Source: Symsagittifera roscoffensis (Eukaryota > Xenacoelomorpha > Acoela > Convolutidae). From it: a stretch of 64,000 bases of DNA. The notes beneath the pieces were generated by a model. The model was not told the origin of the DNA and made no database searches. It saw only the letters and a list, made by a program, of their open reading frames with translations. Below are positions 55,880-64,000 of the stretch, one piece after another; position 1 is the first letter of the stretch, and the number at the start of each line of letters is the position of its first letter. A program made the position numbers and the translations under genes. The stretch is taken from contig NC_087066.1 of NCBI RefSeq assembly GCF_963678635.1, positions 32,121,301 through 32,185,300 on the forward strand, in the 5' to 3' direction.

Positions 55880-56870
55880 CAATTAAGTGCAAAACTTTTG
55901 GATGAGACCCGGTATATTACTTTCGAACTGTATTAAACGTTTAATAAGATTTGAAGTCGATTGACCTATCCATGACGGCAAGGATGATCTATGTTTAGTA
56001 CGCTTTGGAATACAATTTTTATTGAGCGAGGATAACCAGTTATACAAATGATTTAGTATCACATTTACATTTGACCAACAGTAAGTGTCAGAAGGGTTTT
56101 CTAAAATTTGCTCATTGAGTAAATCGTAATCACCGTTGTAACTAAATATGAATTCTTTAAAAAACTTACGACGCACAAGACCCGAAAATTCTACATGGTC
56201 CGAAAGTTTTCCCAATTTATCGTTACTGTCTAAGGTATGAACATCTGTTACATGGATTTTATTGCTGGTGAAGATCAAATCGAGAGTGCCAGTTGAGGCA
56301 GTATTAAACTTAACATTTGATGAACTTCAAGATTATCTATTTCTTCCAAAAATGATATTTCCGTTTCTTTATTTGATGACATGTTGCACCAATGTTTTGA
56401 GGGGTAATTGAAGTAACCATAAAAAAACAAATCACAGTTCTTCCGCAATTTATTTAGGTCTTCAAACAGGTTATTTATTTCATTTGGTTTCGAAGCAATA
56501 TTGCTATTTGCAGGCGGTAGAAAACAAGAGACAACAAGCAATTTCCCTTTATCTAGCTTAATGTAACATGCTATCCGTTGGTATTAAAATTTAAATTTGC
56601 AGGTTCTGACTTTAAGCATGATTTAACGCCATTTAATTTTCCACCGTGAGATGTTGATTGCAGCGAAGATCTTCTGTTTGATAAAAAACAGTTGTAGTTT
56701 CCAAGAAAGATCCTGACTCGCGGATTTCAATTGAAAGCCATGTTTCAGACAGGCAAATAATATCAAAGATCTTAAAAATTATACTGTTTGAAAAAGTTTG
56801 TCTTCTTTCTAGTCTGAATAAACTTCTTATATTGTAACATAGTGCTCTTGATTCTCAGGTTTTGTTTGGT
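55880..56870 (-). pseudogene. LINE endonuclease region (frameshifted)
   Basis: Readable pieces are YNIRSLFRLERRQTFSN and IICLSETWLSIEIRE (about 56850-56720), GYFNYPSKHW (near 56420, equivalent of GDFNYP), and LSDHVEFSG (SDH motif, near 56190) followed by the RSSLPSWIGQSTSNLIKRLI linker near 55960. Confidence 0.7.
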
Positions 56871-56947
56871 AGTCATTCACTGCAATTTACTGCTTGGCGT
56901 TTCAGGTATATTATGTTTTTTCTGATTTTTATATCCTTTGCTTCGTT

Positions 56948-57701
56948 TCAGCTTTCGAGTAGTTCGTGTCGTTTCTCTAAGAAGTTTCGTTCCCTTTCTT
57001 GGTCCTCTTTATTTAAGGATTTTGATAGAAAAACTGAATAATTGTTTCCCTTGATGTTTGGCTCGTAATTTTTCAAAATGGTTGCACGCGAAAACAATCT
57101 GTCTGCCCTAATAACATATCGAAACTTCACCAAAACTTGTCTGGTCTTTTATTAATTGCGTTAAATTTTCCGAGTAGGCGGAAAGAGGAAAATTCCTCCG
57201 CTTTTGCATCAAGCAATTTCATTGTATCGCTTATCATTTTTTCGTCGTGCTCAAAAATATTCGATTTATCACTTTTGCTGTCAGTACCCATGCTAACTTC
57301 CGTCATACCACTAAATCGCAATTCTTGAGATATATCGGAACTAGATTTAATGACACTGGAATACTTAGCTTCCAGTTGGGGAGGAGAATGATTGCACGTA
57401 GGCCAAGAATTTATGATCTCCAGTGACTCTTTGATGTCCTCAATGCCTTTCGACAGCTCGCCCACATCCACAGTAGATTTTGGTCGAATATCAGCACTTA
57501 TGCACCCATTGCACAGAAACTTTACATTTGCGGTTCTCTCCAGAAATTTGAAGTTATCAAGGAGTATCCCATACATGAGATATGCGTCCACTTTTCGCAG
57601 CTCTGGCATATCAGCCAGTTCTCCCACACTGTGTTGGAACACATGGTGCAACACTCTTGATTTTTAGAGGCCAACCTTGACCTCGTCGTAGCACCAGACA
57701 T
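56948..57701 (-). pseudogene. LINE ORF1: PHD-like finger and RNA-binding domain
   Basis: An ATG at 57701 begins MSGATTRSRLASKNQECCTM. The finger reads CCTMC, LICQSCEKWTH and later KFLCNGC (CX2CX10CX2CX4H...CX2C), broken by a frameshift near 57570. The next frame (57654-57127) carries a low-complexity linker and FRLLGKFNA. After another shift near 57130 comes VKFRYVIRADRLFSRATILK and VFLSKSLNKEDQERE, as in RRM-type ORF1 proteins. The architecture parallels ORF1 of the 27.2-kb LINE. Confidence 0.7.
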
Positions 57702-57724
57702 TTAATAAGAAAATGATTATTTAA

Positions 57725-57799
57725 TACTACTACTACTAGTACTAATTTTACTACTACTACTTCTACTACTACTACTACTTCTACTACTACTACTACTAC
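57725..57799. repeat. Interrupted (TAC)n microsatellite
   Basis: Runs of TAC with a few TTC and TAG interruptions lie between the 5' end of the minus-strand LINE (57701) and the start of the plus-strand LINE (57800). Confidence 0.9.
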
Positions 57800-59520
57800 G
57801 CCAAGGCCTCAGATGACAAGGCTAAAGGTGAACTTTTAAATGAGTTTTTATCATCTGTTTATCAGAAAGAATGGTTTAAGTTTACCCCTGCCTCAAATGC
57901 TGGGAATTGCGATTTTCATCTTGACGAACTTTCGTTTAGCACTAATTATATTGAAGAACTATTGTTAGAGGTACCAGAAAGTAGTAGTCCTCCTGCTGAC
58001 AACATTCCTCATTTTATTTTTAAAACAGGTGCGAGTATTATCGCCCCCTTTCCCTTTTTTTGTTTGCCCAAATAGTTATCTCTCTTACATGGCCCGTTTC
58101 CTGGAAAATTGCATAGCAGATATCGAAAACTACCGTGGGATTAGCATCTTACCATGAATTCCGCTCGTAATGGCAAAAAATTTTGTACAATTTTGTTTAT
58201 AAAAAAATTCGCCATAATTTCTCTGACTGTCAACATGGCTTTCGACCTCGAAGAAGTACGTTTACGCTGCTGCTTGATTATGTTGATAAACTCGATAAAA
58301 ATGAAGATTTTAGGTGTGTATATTTTGATTTTAAAAAACCATTGGACAGTGTTTCACACATCAGATTACTTTTTAAACTAGAAAAATTTGGCTTCGACAA
58401 GAAATTTGTACACCTTATTAGTTCATATCTCTCTGATCGCAAGCAACATGTACGTATTAGCAATGTCCTTTCTTCGCCGTTCTCTGTACCCAGTGGAGTT
58501 CTGCAAGGGAGTATTCTAAGCCCCATTTTATTTTCAATTTTCATAAATGATATGCTAGAGCGAGTTCTCTCTTCGACTTGCTATCTGTTCCCTGATGATT
58601 TGAAATTTCTTTCATTTTCATCTTCGATCAATTTTCAAATTTTTTTTGATAACGTTTATCAATGGTCTGTCGAAATTGGTCTTATATTCCATCTAGATAA
58701 AACAAGACTTATTTGCAACACGCCACACGACTTTTTTCTTAACAGTCTAGTTATTGAACGGGTGTACCTTCTATAAAAGACCTTGGCTTGTTTGTAACAC
58801 CAAATCTCTCCTGGACCGAACACGTTAACATTAAATCTGGTAAAGCTCTGCGTTAATTGTTCAGTTTAAAACGCAACATCCCATATAACACTCCAATGAT
58901 AACAAAACTTCAACTCTATATATCATGTACCAAAAGTACTCTTCTTTTTGCTTCATGCGTACGGCAACCAAACATTGCTTCTCTTGGAAAGCTGGAAAAG
59001 GTACAATGCAAAGCAGTAAAGTGGACTTGTGGATTGAATGAATACAAAATATCTACTGCATCTATTAAACTTTTACCTATCTGCTATCAGCTTATCTACT
59101 CGGATCTTGTTTTATTCTGCAACATCTTTCAAAACAATTACGGTATCAAAGTTGAGGATTATGTAAATTTTTATTTTCCTAGACCTGGCAGTCGCGCTGC
59201 ACACAGGACTTTGTTCGATGTTCCGAATGTGTGAAAAACTTCAACATGGGGGACATATTTTACCCGGACAACTGCTAATGCTAACATCGTGTCAGCAAAA
59301 AATGGGATTGACTTTAGCCAGGAGAAACCCGCCAGTGCAAAGAGAAAACTCCGTGAACTCTTTTTAAACTTATCGATATCAGATTTCAATCCTGAAAACT
59401 CATGTAATTTTTTTAAAATCAATTGTCGCTGTTTAACCTGTAGATCTTAATGCTCATACTTGTATTTCTGCTGCCTATATAAGGTATAAAGTCTTTTAGT
59501 AGTAGTATTAATAATAAATT
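57800..59520 (+). mobile_element. 5'-truncated APE-type LINE
   Basis: It starts directly after the TAC array, in the linker (AKGELLNEFLSSVYQKEWFK), and runs through RT to a post-RT C-terminus (LGKLEKVQCKAVKWTCGLNE). It ends in tagtagtagtattaataat at 59498-59520. The 5' part was lost at insertion. Confidence 0.7.
58183..58776 (+). pseudogene. LINE RT palm
   Basis: This is an open frame of 197 codons: SDCQHGFRPRRSTFTLLLDY, VYFDFKKPLDSVSHIRL (motif A; the usual SKAFD is altered), VPSGVLQGSILSPILFSIFI (motif B) and YLFPDDLKFLS (motif C, Ala to Pro before the Asp pair). DLGLFVTPNLSWTEHV follows in another frame after 58776. Substitutions near the active site suggest it is inactive. Confidence 0.75.
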
Positions 59521-59539
59521 AATATGGTGTGAGTGGGGA

Positions 59540-60480
59540 GGGATTCTTGGGGTAGTTAAAAATTTGGAAACTAGTGTGGGGTGCTAGGTGACAGTCCGGG
59601 CATAGTGGGGAAACTTGATTTTCTAGTCGGGAGAGGTATGTGTTCAAAAGCCGGCTGTAACCAGACCGGAGTTAAGAGAGTTTACACCGGGTAGTTCAGG
59701 GAAGGGATTTTTCTGTGGGGTCGACCTTAAGTGGCAGTATACAATTTACTTTGGAGGGAGGGATTTCTGCGAGGAAATTGGTTGCTAGATTTGTGTGGTT
59801 GTGAATTAAAAGGGACTTGTGGTGGTTAAAAACGAAAGTGGAAACTTCTGGGTTTTTAAGAGGGTGTAGCTCCATCAGGTGACTTACCGTCGTCTCGCAG
59901 CATCCCAACTGGTTCCAGTTTTGATGGTACACCAGCAGACTTGAAAGCAGCGCTTTGATTATGTTATCGTCAATATGGTGTCTGTCAAACCTGCTCTTAA
60001 TTTTAGGGCAAAGCAAAGGGTGATTAACGAAATTAGCGCTGCAAAACTGGGGCACCTAAAGTAAGTTCGACGACAAGGCGGAAAGCCTCATCGGTAGGAA
60101 GAAGACACGGTGATTGGATGCTTAGGCGACCCATTTTGAAGCTTCATGACGCTTGTTTGCATTCATTGTCCTTAATGAGGACATTGCTGCTTTTCTGTAA
60201 TGCTTGTCTGATGTCTGAGGGTATTTGTTGCACTTTGTCGAGGAATGAAAAAATTGGAGCAGTCCTAAACAAGTACAACAACTTGGACAGCAAAACATTG
60301 TCGAAGCAAATAAAAGGCAACACGCGATTGTAGATAGTCAAGGCTCACACAGAGGGTGTTCATTTTACCTCTTGTCTTCTCCACGGCTATCTCTAGCGCT
60401 TGGTGACCTAGTGGACTACCTAGCAGGTCGGCGTCGTCTTTGCCACTAATGATGAAACCCAGGGGCGCTTTTTGGAAAGC
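59540..60480 (-). mobile_element. RLE-type LINE C-terminal fragment
   Basis: The minus strand has RQALQKSSNVLIKDNE (60210), LLPTDEAFRLVVELTLGAPV (near 60110-60060), a Cys/His region (CANFVNHPLLC and HHIDDNIIKALLS, near 60040-59950), and in a shifted frame VPSKLEPVGMLRDDGKSPDG, the PDG of the RLE core. It is broken after that. The family resembles the 33-36-kb LINE more than the 61-kb one. Confidence 0.65.
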
Positions 60481-60514
60481 TTGTATGATTACTTTCTAGA
60501 ATTGACAGATGCAG

Positions 60515-60556
60515 CTCTAGGGTGCTTGTCAATCAGGATTTACAAGCACCCTAGAG
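60515..60556. repeat. Perfect 15-bp stem-loop
   Basis: ctctagggtgcttgt (60515-60529) and acaagcaccctagag (60542-60556) pair perfectly around a 12-nt loop. No U-run follows; the role is unknown. Confidence 0.85.
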
Positions 60557-60562
60557 GATTAT

Positions 60563-60598
60563 TAGCCTAATTGTTGTGATAAACTTATTCAATAGTTC
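60563..60598 (+). repeat. Penelope-tail motif, copy 3
   Basis: The phrase attagcctaattgttgtga, continuing for about 35 bp to ttcaatag, matches 26291-26326 with a single difference. Confidence 0.65.
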
Positions 60599-60999
60599 TT
60601 TGTTCAAATTTCCCGCTTGTGTGTTTTCATATCATATGCGCACTGGGCTTTCCTCTTCTGGTTATCTTACCAAATCTCGCCGTCCCAGCCGTAGGCGAGT
60701 GAAGTTTCCCTGGCGTAACTAGACGCAAGAAGGAGTGAGCTGGTGAATCGACCTCCAAATCGACGTCAGCGCTGCTTCATTGTTGCACCTCCCAATTTCA
60801 TTCAGCTAACGACAAGCATGAATGCAATCCCCCAAGCCTAGCTACAACCACGCTCCCCCAAATGCACCCTCACCCTTCCACTGCCCCACACTCACAAAAC
60901 TCAGTAGAGTCTTCCACTATAGAACCTAGAACAATACAAGACCCATGATCAAACCCCTGTCCAGAACTCATAGAAACCACCAGAAAAATATACACCGAA

Positions 61000-62514
61000 G
61001 TGGTCCACTGGAAACCGGTCTTTATGATCTTGTCAAAAAATAAAGTTGGTTATAACTTCATTGAAACCCTCAATAGAACTTTGAACAGCCTAATAGAAAA
61101 CAACAAAAATACCTTCGCAATGCACGCAGCAATTATTTTTCCGCACTTATTACTGTGCAGAACAAAGTCCGAAATTGATGGATATTTATTCGAAACAATA
61201 GCAAGGCGACTTAAGCAATGGCAAGACAGAGACCTGGATGAACTATATAACGAAGGAAAGGCGCTGCAAATGCGCTTGTTGAAAGGAAGTAGAAGAAAAA
61301 CTGAAACTGAAGCACAACAGTTCAACAAACTAATGAATACTGGAAAAATATCAAGCGCAATTGCAAAACTAACAGACACATCTAAAGGCGTTCTTTCGCT
61401 CGACGAGATTGTCAAAGGTAAGACAGTAGAACAGACTCTCATAGAGAAACACCCACCATCTAAACCAATTGATTAGAACTATATTACACCAGTCTCAAAC
61501 GAAACAATTCCTTTCCATCCATCGATCTTTGATCAGATAAACGTTCAACATATCAAGAAGGCAGCCATGAGAACGCACGGATCGCATGGACCATCTGGCC
61601 TATATGCAAATGAATGGAGACGTATTTTAACACACTTCGGGCAACAATCAGTCGAAATTTCAAAAACAATTGCTAAAATTACCAAAAAATTGGCCACCGA
61701 AGAACTAAATCCAGAACGAATGGAACCATATAACGCATGCAGATTAATACCCTTAGATAAGAATCCAGGGGTAAGACCCATAGGCATAGGAGAAGTTATG
61801 AGTAGGATAATAGGGCGAACAATAACTAAATGCGTAAAAAACGAACTCATGTCGCTCGATTCAAACTACCAACTCTGCCTAGGACAAAAATGTGGCATTG
61901 AATATGCGATCCACACGCTCAGAAATCAATACAGCAAAACTTCCGCCGATGCTGTTTTACTGATACATGCCGAAAACGTTTTCAACTCGCTGAACCGAAA
62001 GCTGGCATTAAAAAACATCGAAAATACCTGCCATTCCCTTTTAACAGCGATTAAGAACTCCTACTCCAATCCATCTAAACTATTCGTTAACAAAAAAAAC
62101 AATTTACTCTCAAGAAGGGACAACCCAGGGGATCCACTAGCAATGGCCATGTACGGTCTAGCCATAATACCCCTCATTAAACTTTTATCAGTAGACGATG
62201 TAACCCAGAAATGGTACGCAGACGACGGAAACGCAGTCGGTAAATTAAGCAATCTACGAACCGTCCTCGATAAAATTGTATCACTGGGTAAATTTTTTGG
62301 CTACCACGTGAAAGCATCCAAATGCCAACTCATTGTCAAGGATGAAAAACTCGGAGAAGCTCAGAAAATCTTCGCAAATAAAGGAATCACTATAAAGGAA
62401 GGAGCCCGAGTGCTTGGTTCAGTTATAGGAACAGAATCTGAACGTAAAAAGTTCCTCGAATTTCAACAGAATGAGCAAATTAAAATTTTTGAAAAAGCTA
62501 ACAAAAATCGCTAA
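61000..62514 (+). pseudogene. RLE LINE: linker and reverse transcriptase
   Basis: One frame with a single TAG at 61474-61476. Segments are AAIIFPHLLLCRTKSEIDGY, GSHGPSGLYANEWRRI, YNACRLIPLDKNPGVRPIGI with GEVMSRIIG, CGIEYAIHTLRNQY, VLLIHAENVFNSLNRKLAL (motif A; usually DAxNAFNS, here HAENVFNS, so one catalytic Asp is lost), NPGDPLAMAMYGLAII (motif B, Pro for the usual Gln) and KWYADDGNAVG (motif C intact, near 62213-62245). RT of this type copies element RNA at a nicked target. Confidence 0.8.
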
Positions 62515-62899
62515 AACCTCCCCGCGAAACGTTTATGCCTGCTATACTAAAGGATTTCAAGAAAAGCTTTCATTTCTTGTCAGGACAATGCCTAATACTA
62601 TGGAAAACTTAGAAATATGTGAAAATATTGTCAAAGAACAATTATTACCTAACCTAGTCGGTAAAGACACTTTAAACCCCCAGTTCCGTGAGATATCTTC
62701 CTTACCCCTTAAAATGGGCGGAATTAACATCAAGCTGCCATCCGATCATGAAAACTACCTAGAATGGTCTAAGGAAACATCACTAGTACTGGAATCTCAA
62801 GATCCTATTACAGCAGTAACTCAGCAAGAAAAAATATGTACGAAAATCAAAACACTGAAAACTGATAGAACAAATCGAAAAAAAAACAAACCTCATTAA
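62471..62899 (+). pseudogene. RLE LINE: thumb region
   Basis: After a frameshift near 62500 the frame gives FLKKLTKIAKTSPRNVYACY, KGFQEKLSFLVRTMPNTMEN, LLPNLVGKDTLN and ISSLPLKMGGINIKLPSDHE. This is the conserved post-RT thumb region of the family (LPLKMGGL...). It ends at 62899 and the next part resumes in a third frame near 62965. Confidence 0.75.
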
Positions 62900-62964
62900 C
62901 TCCTTAAATGAAACAGATAAATACGCAATCGACCTGGCTTCTGAAAATGGATTCTCTAACTAGC

Positions 62965-63713
62965 TCAATGCTCTACCACTGAGCAGATACAACTTCAACC
63001 TGAATAAATCAGAGTTCAGAGATGGTTTTTACTCAAGATACGGATGGGAACCAACCAAAACCTCACCCACATGTGCATGTGGTGCTGATTTTAACTGGAC
63101 ACATGCGCTTCACTGTGCAAAGTGTGGTTACACACACATAAGACACAATGAAATTAGAGACACATTCGCCAACCTCATGAACGAGGTTTGCCATGACGTC
63201 GAGATTGAGCCGAAACTTCAGCCGTTGCATGGCAAAAGCTTTGTCAGCAATTCAACTACAACTGAAGATGAGGCACGACCTGACATTAAGACAAACGGAC
63301 TCTGGGGTTCACGATTCAACCGCGCTTTCTTTGATGTGAAAATTTTCAACCCCCATGCCAAAACATCGCGAAAACTGCATAAGGATGCACACAAATACCA
63401 CGAAACGCTGAAGAATTCCAAATATCAGCAGAGAATTTTAAACGTAGAGCAGAGTAGCTTCTGCCCGCTAATTTTTGGATGCACCGGTGGCGCTGCTCCA
63501 ACAGCCACGCGGACGATGCAGCGATTGGCCGAAAAACTAAGTGAAAAAAGACAAGAAATCTATCCAGAATCTATAAACTACATAAGAACTAAAATAAGCT
63601 TCGCGCTCCTGAGGAGCTCTATACTTTGTATAAGGGGGTGCAGATCGGTACGCAAAGTTCAATTTATCGACAACTCCATAAGCGCTATTGTAGAGGAAGG
63701 ACGGCTAAGATAA
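62965..63713 (+). CDS. RLE LINE: CCHC motif and restriction-like endonuclease
   Basis: Open from about 62965 to the stop at 63713. It has LNALPLSRYNFNLNKSEFRD, then CACGADFNWTHALHC (CXCX7HX4C, near 63073-63120), IRHNEIRDTFANLMNEVCHD, VEIEPKLQPLHG, ARPDIKTNGLWGSRFNRAFF and DVKIFNPHA, which form the PD...D core of the endonuclease. Then follow KYQQRILNVEQSSFCPLIFG and LLRSSILCIRGCRS. All core residues are present. It would cut the target DNA that primes reverse transcription. Confidence 0.8.
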
Positions 63714-63782
63714 ATTAACATTACGACGATGCATTTAATGCTGATTTATGACTTCATTGCTGATATATATGCATTTTTATAT

Positions 63783-63842
63783 CGCTGGTATGGCCCTATC
63801 CAGCTTGTGCACTTACCGTAACTAAACGGAAGGGCCCCTTTT
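63783..63842 (-). ncRNA. Second, inverted copy of the ~60-bp structured module
   Basis: The reverse complement matches 18031-18089. The last 27 bases are identical, and changes in the first half keep a ccgt...acgg pairing. It lies 70 bp beyond the stop codon of the RLE LINE but on the opposite strand. Confidence 0.4.
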
Positions 63843-63871
63843 GTAATTTAGTTTTGTTTTTAAAAAAATTT

Positions 63872-64000
63872 TCATGACATCAGAGGCTGGTTCAAGTACA
63901 CCGCCCTCCGATCTGTCGGCAAGGAGCCTTAAAGCTGGCGTAATTTTACCTTCCATGATTAATTTGGCAGACGCTTTTTGTGTTTGTGCTAAAGAAGGAC
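63872..64000 (-). mobile_element. RLE LINE fragment, copy of 46985-47110
   Basis: catgacatcagagg(c/t)tggtt, continuing to tttgctaaagaaggac, matches the 47-kb fragment at about 90 percent by eye. On the minus strand it encodes the ALRLLADRSEGG-like pre-RT segment. It continues past the window edge. Confidence 0.7.

Larger units (their letters stand above)
54424..57701 (-). mobile_element. Full-length but decayed APE-type LINE with PHD-like ORF1
   Basis: On the minus strand the order is ORF1 (57701-56948), endonuclease (about 56870-55880), RT (55754-55000), C-terminus (to 54542) and the (CTA)n tail. All domains of a two-ORF LINE are present, but each is interrupted by frameshifts. Confidence 0.8.
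60870..63713 (+). mobile_element. RLE-type LINE, long and lightly damaged
   Basis: The order is linker (EVVHWKPVF), RT, CCHC and restriction-like endonuclease to a natural stop at 63713. Lesions are one TAG at 61474-61476, a frameshift near 62500 and another near 62900-62960. It matches a family widespread in invertebrates and lower chordates, recognised by DKNPGVRPIGIGE and LLRSSILCIRG. The N-terminus before 60945 is lost behind a TGA. Confidence 0.8.

Noticed and set aside
1-64000. CRISPR arrays, bacterial promoters, ribosome-binding sites and terminators
   Set aside because: The DNA is eukaryotic; no regularly spaced identical repeats with unique spacers are present.

Overview
This is eukaryotic, almost certainly invertebrate animal, DNA. 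It is AT-rich, host genes are split by introns with TTTCAG/TTTTAG-type acceptors, coding density is very low, and most of the sequence is retroelement debris. I cannot name the species. No bacterial operon, plasmid, phage or CRISPR feature is present. Only two host genes can be modelled: a secreted-type PHB-depolymerase/feruloyl-esterase-like alpha/beta hydrolase on + (exons about 6766-6951, 8530-8930, 9134-9413; Ser, Asp and His triad all visible), and an ELP6-like Elongator subunit on - (exons 22090-21732 and 15804-15501, joined in phase across a 5.9-kb intron invaded by a LINE and satellite repeats). One possible orphan exon lies near 36.5 kb.

Layout. 0-2 kb: decayed Ty3/Gypsy pol (-). 2-5 kb: intergenic, with a 141-bp palindrome and a small foldback. 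5.3-6.5 kb: TIR element with a nested GC-rich inverted repeat. 6.7-9.4 kb: esterase gene, whose first intron holds two MITEs with clear target-site duplications. 9.7-15.3 kb: SINE-like copies, a diverged tandem array and a roughly 790-bp foldback. 15.5-22.1 kb: ELP6-like gene. 24.2-26.3 kb: a deleted RLE-type LINE and Penelope-like shreds. 26.3-27.1 kb: an unassigned ORF. 27.1-32.6 kb: an APE-type LINE with a 1.52-kb internal tandem duplication and a (TAC)n tail. 33.1-36.3 kb (-): RLE-type LINE with an N-terminal PHD finger. 37.1-38.1 kb (-): LINE 3' fragment. 38.1-40.5 kb (+): near-complete Penelope-like element (PLE). 40.8-42.8 kb (-): APE LINE. 44.2-45.4 kb (-): second PLE. 45.4-46.9 kb (-): gag with a zinc knuckle. 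47-51 kb: repeats and microsatellite. 52-54 kb (+), 54.4-57.7 kb (-) and 57.8-59.5 kb (+): three LINEs associated with TAC/TAG repeats. 59.5-60.5 kb (-): RLE-LINE fragment. 60.9-63.7 kb (+): a long RLE-type LINE with few lesions.

The most unusual signal is the PLE family. Its reverse transcriptase carries a C4HC3 PHD finger inserted inside the palm, between the motif-B helix and the catalytic YVDD box. The insertion sits at the same place in both copies (39.4 kb + and 44.9 kb -). PHD or PHD-like fingers also head ORFs of three other retroelement lineages here, which suggests repeated recruitment of chromatin-reading modules by unrelated retrotransposons. A second candidate is a conserved ~60-bp module (18.03 kb and, inverted, 63.8 kb) whose base pairing suggests an RNA pseudoknot.
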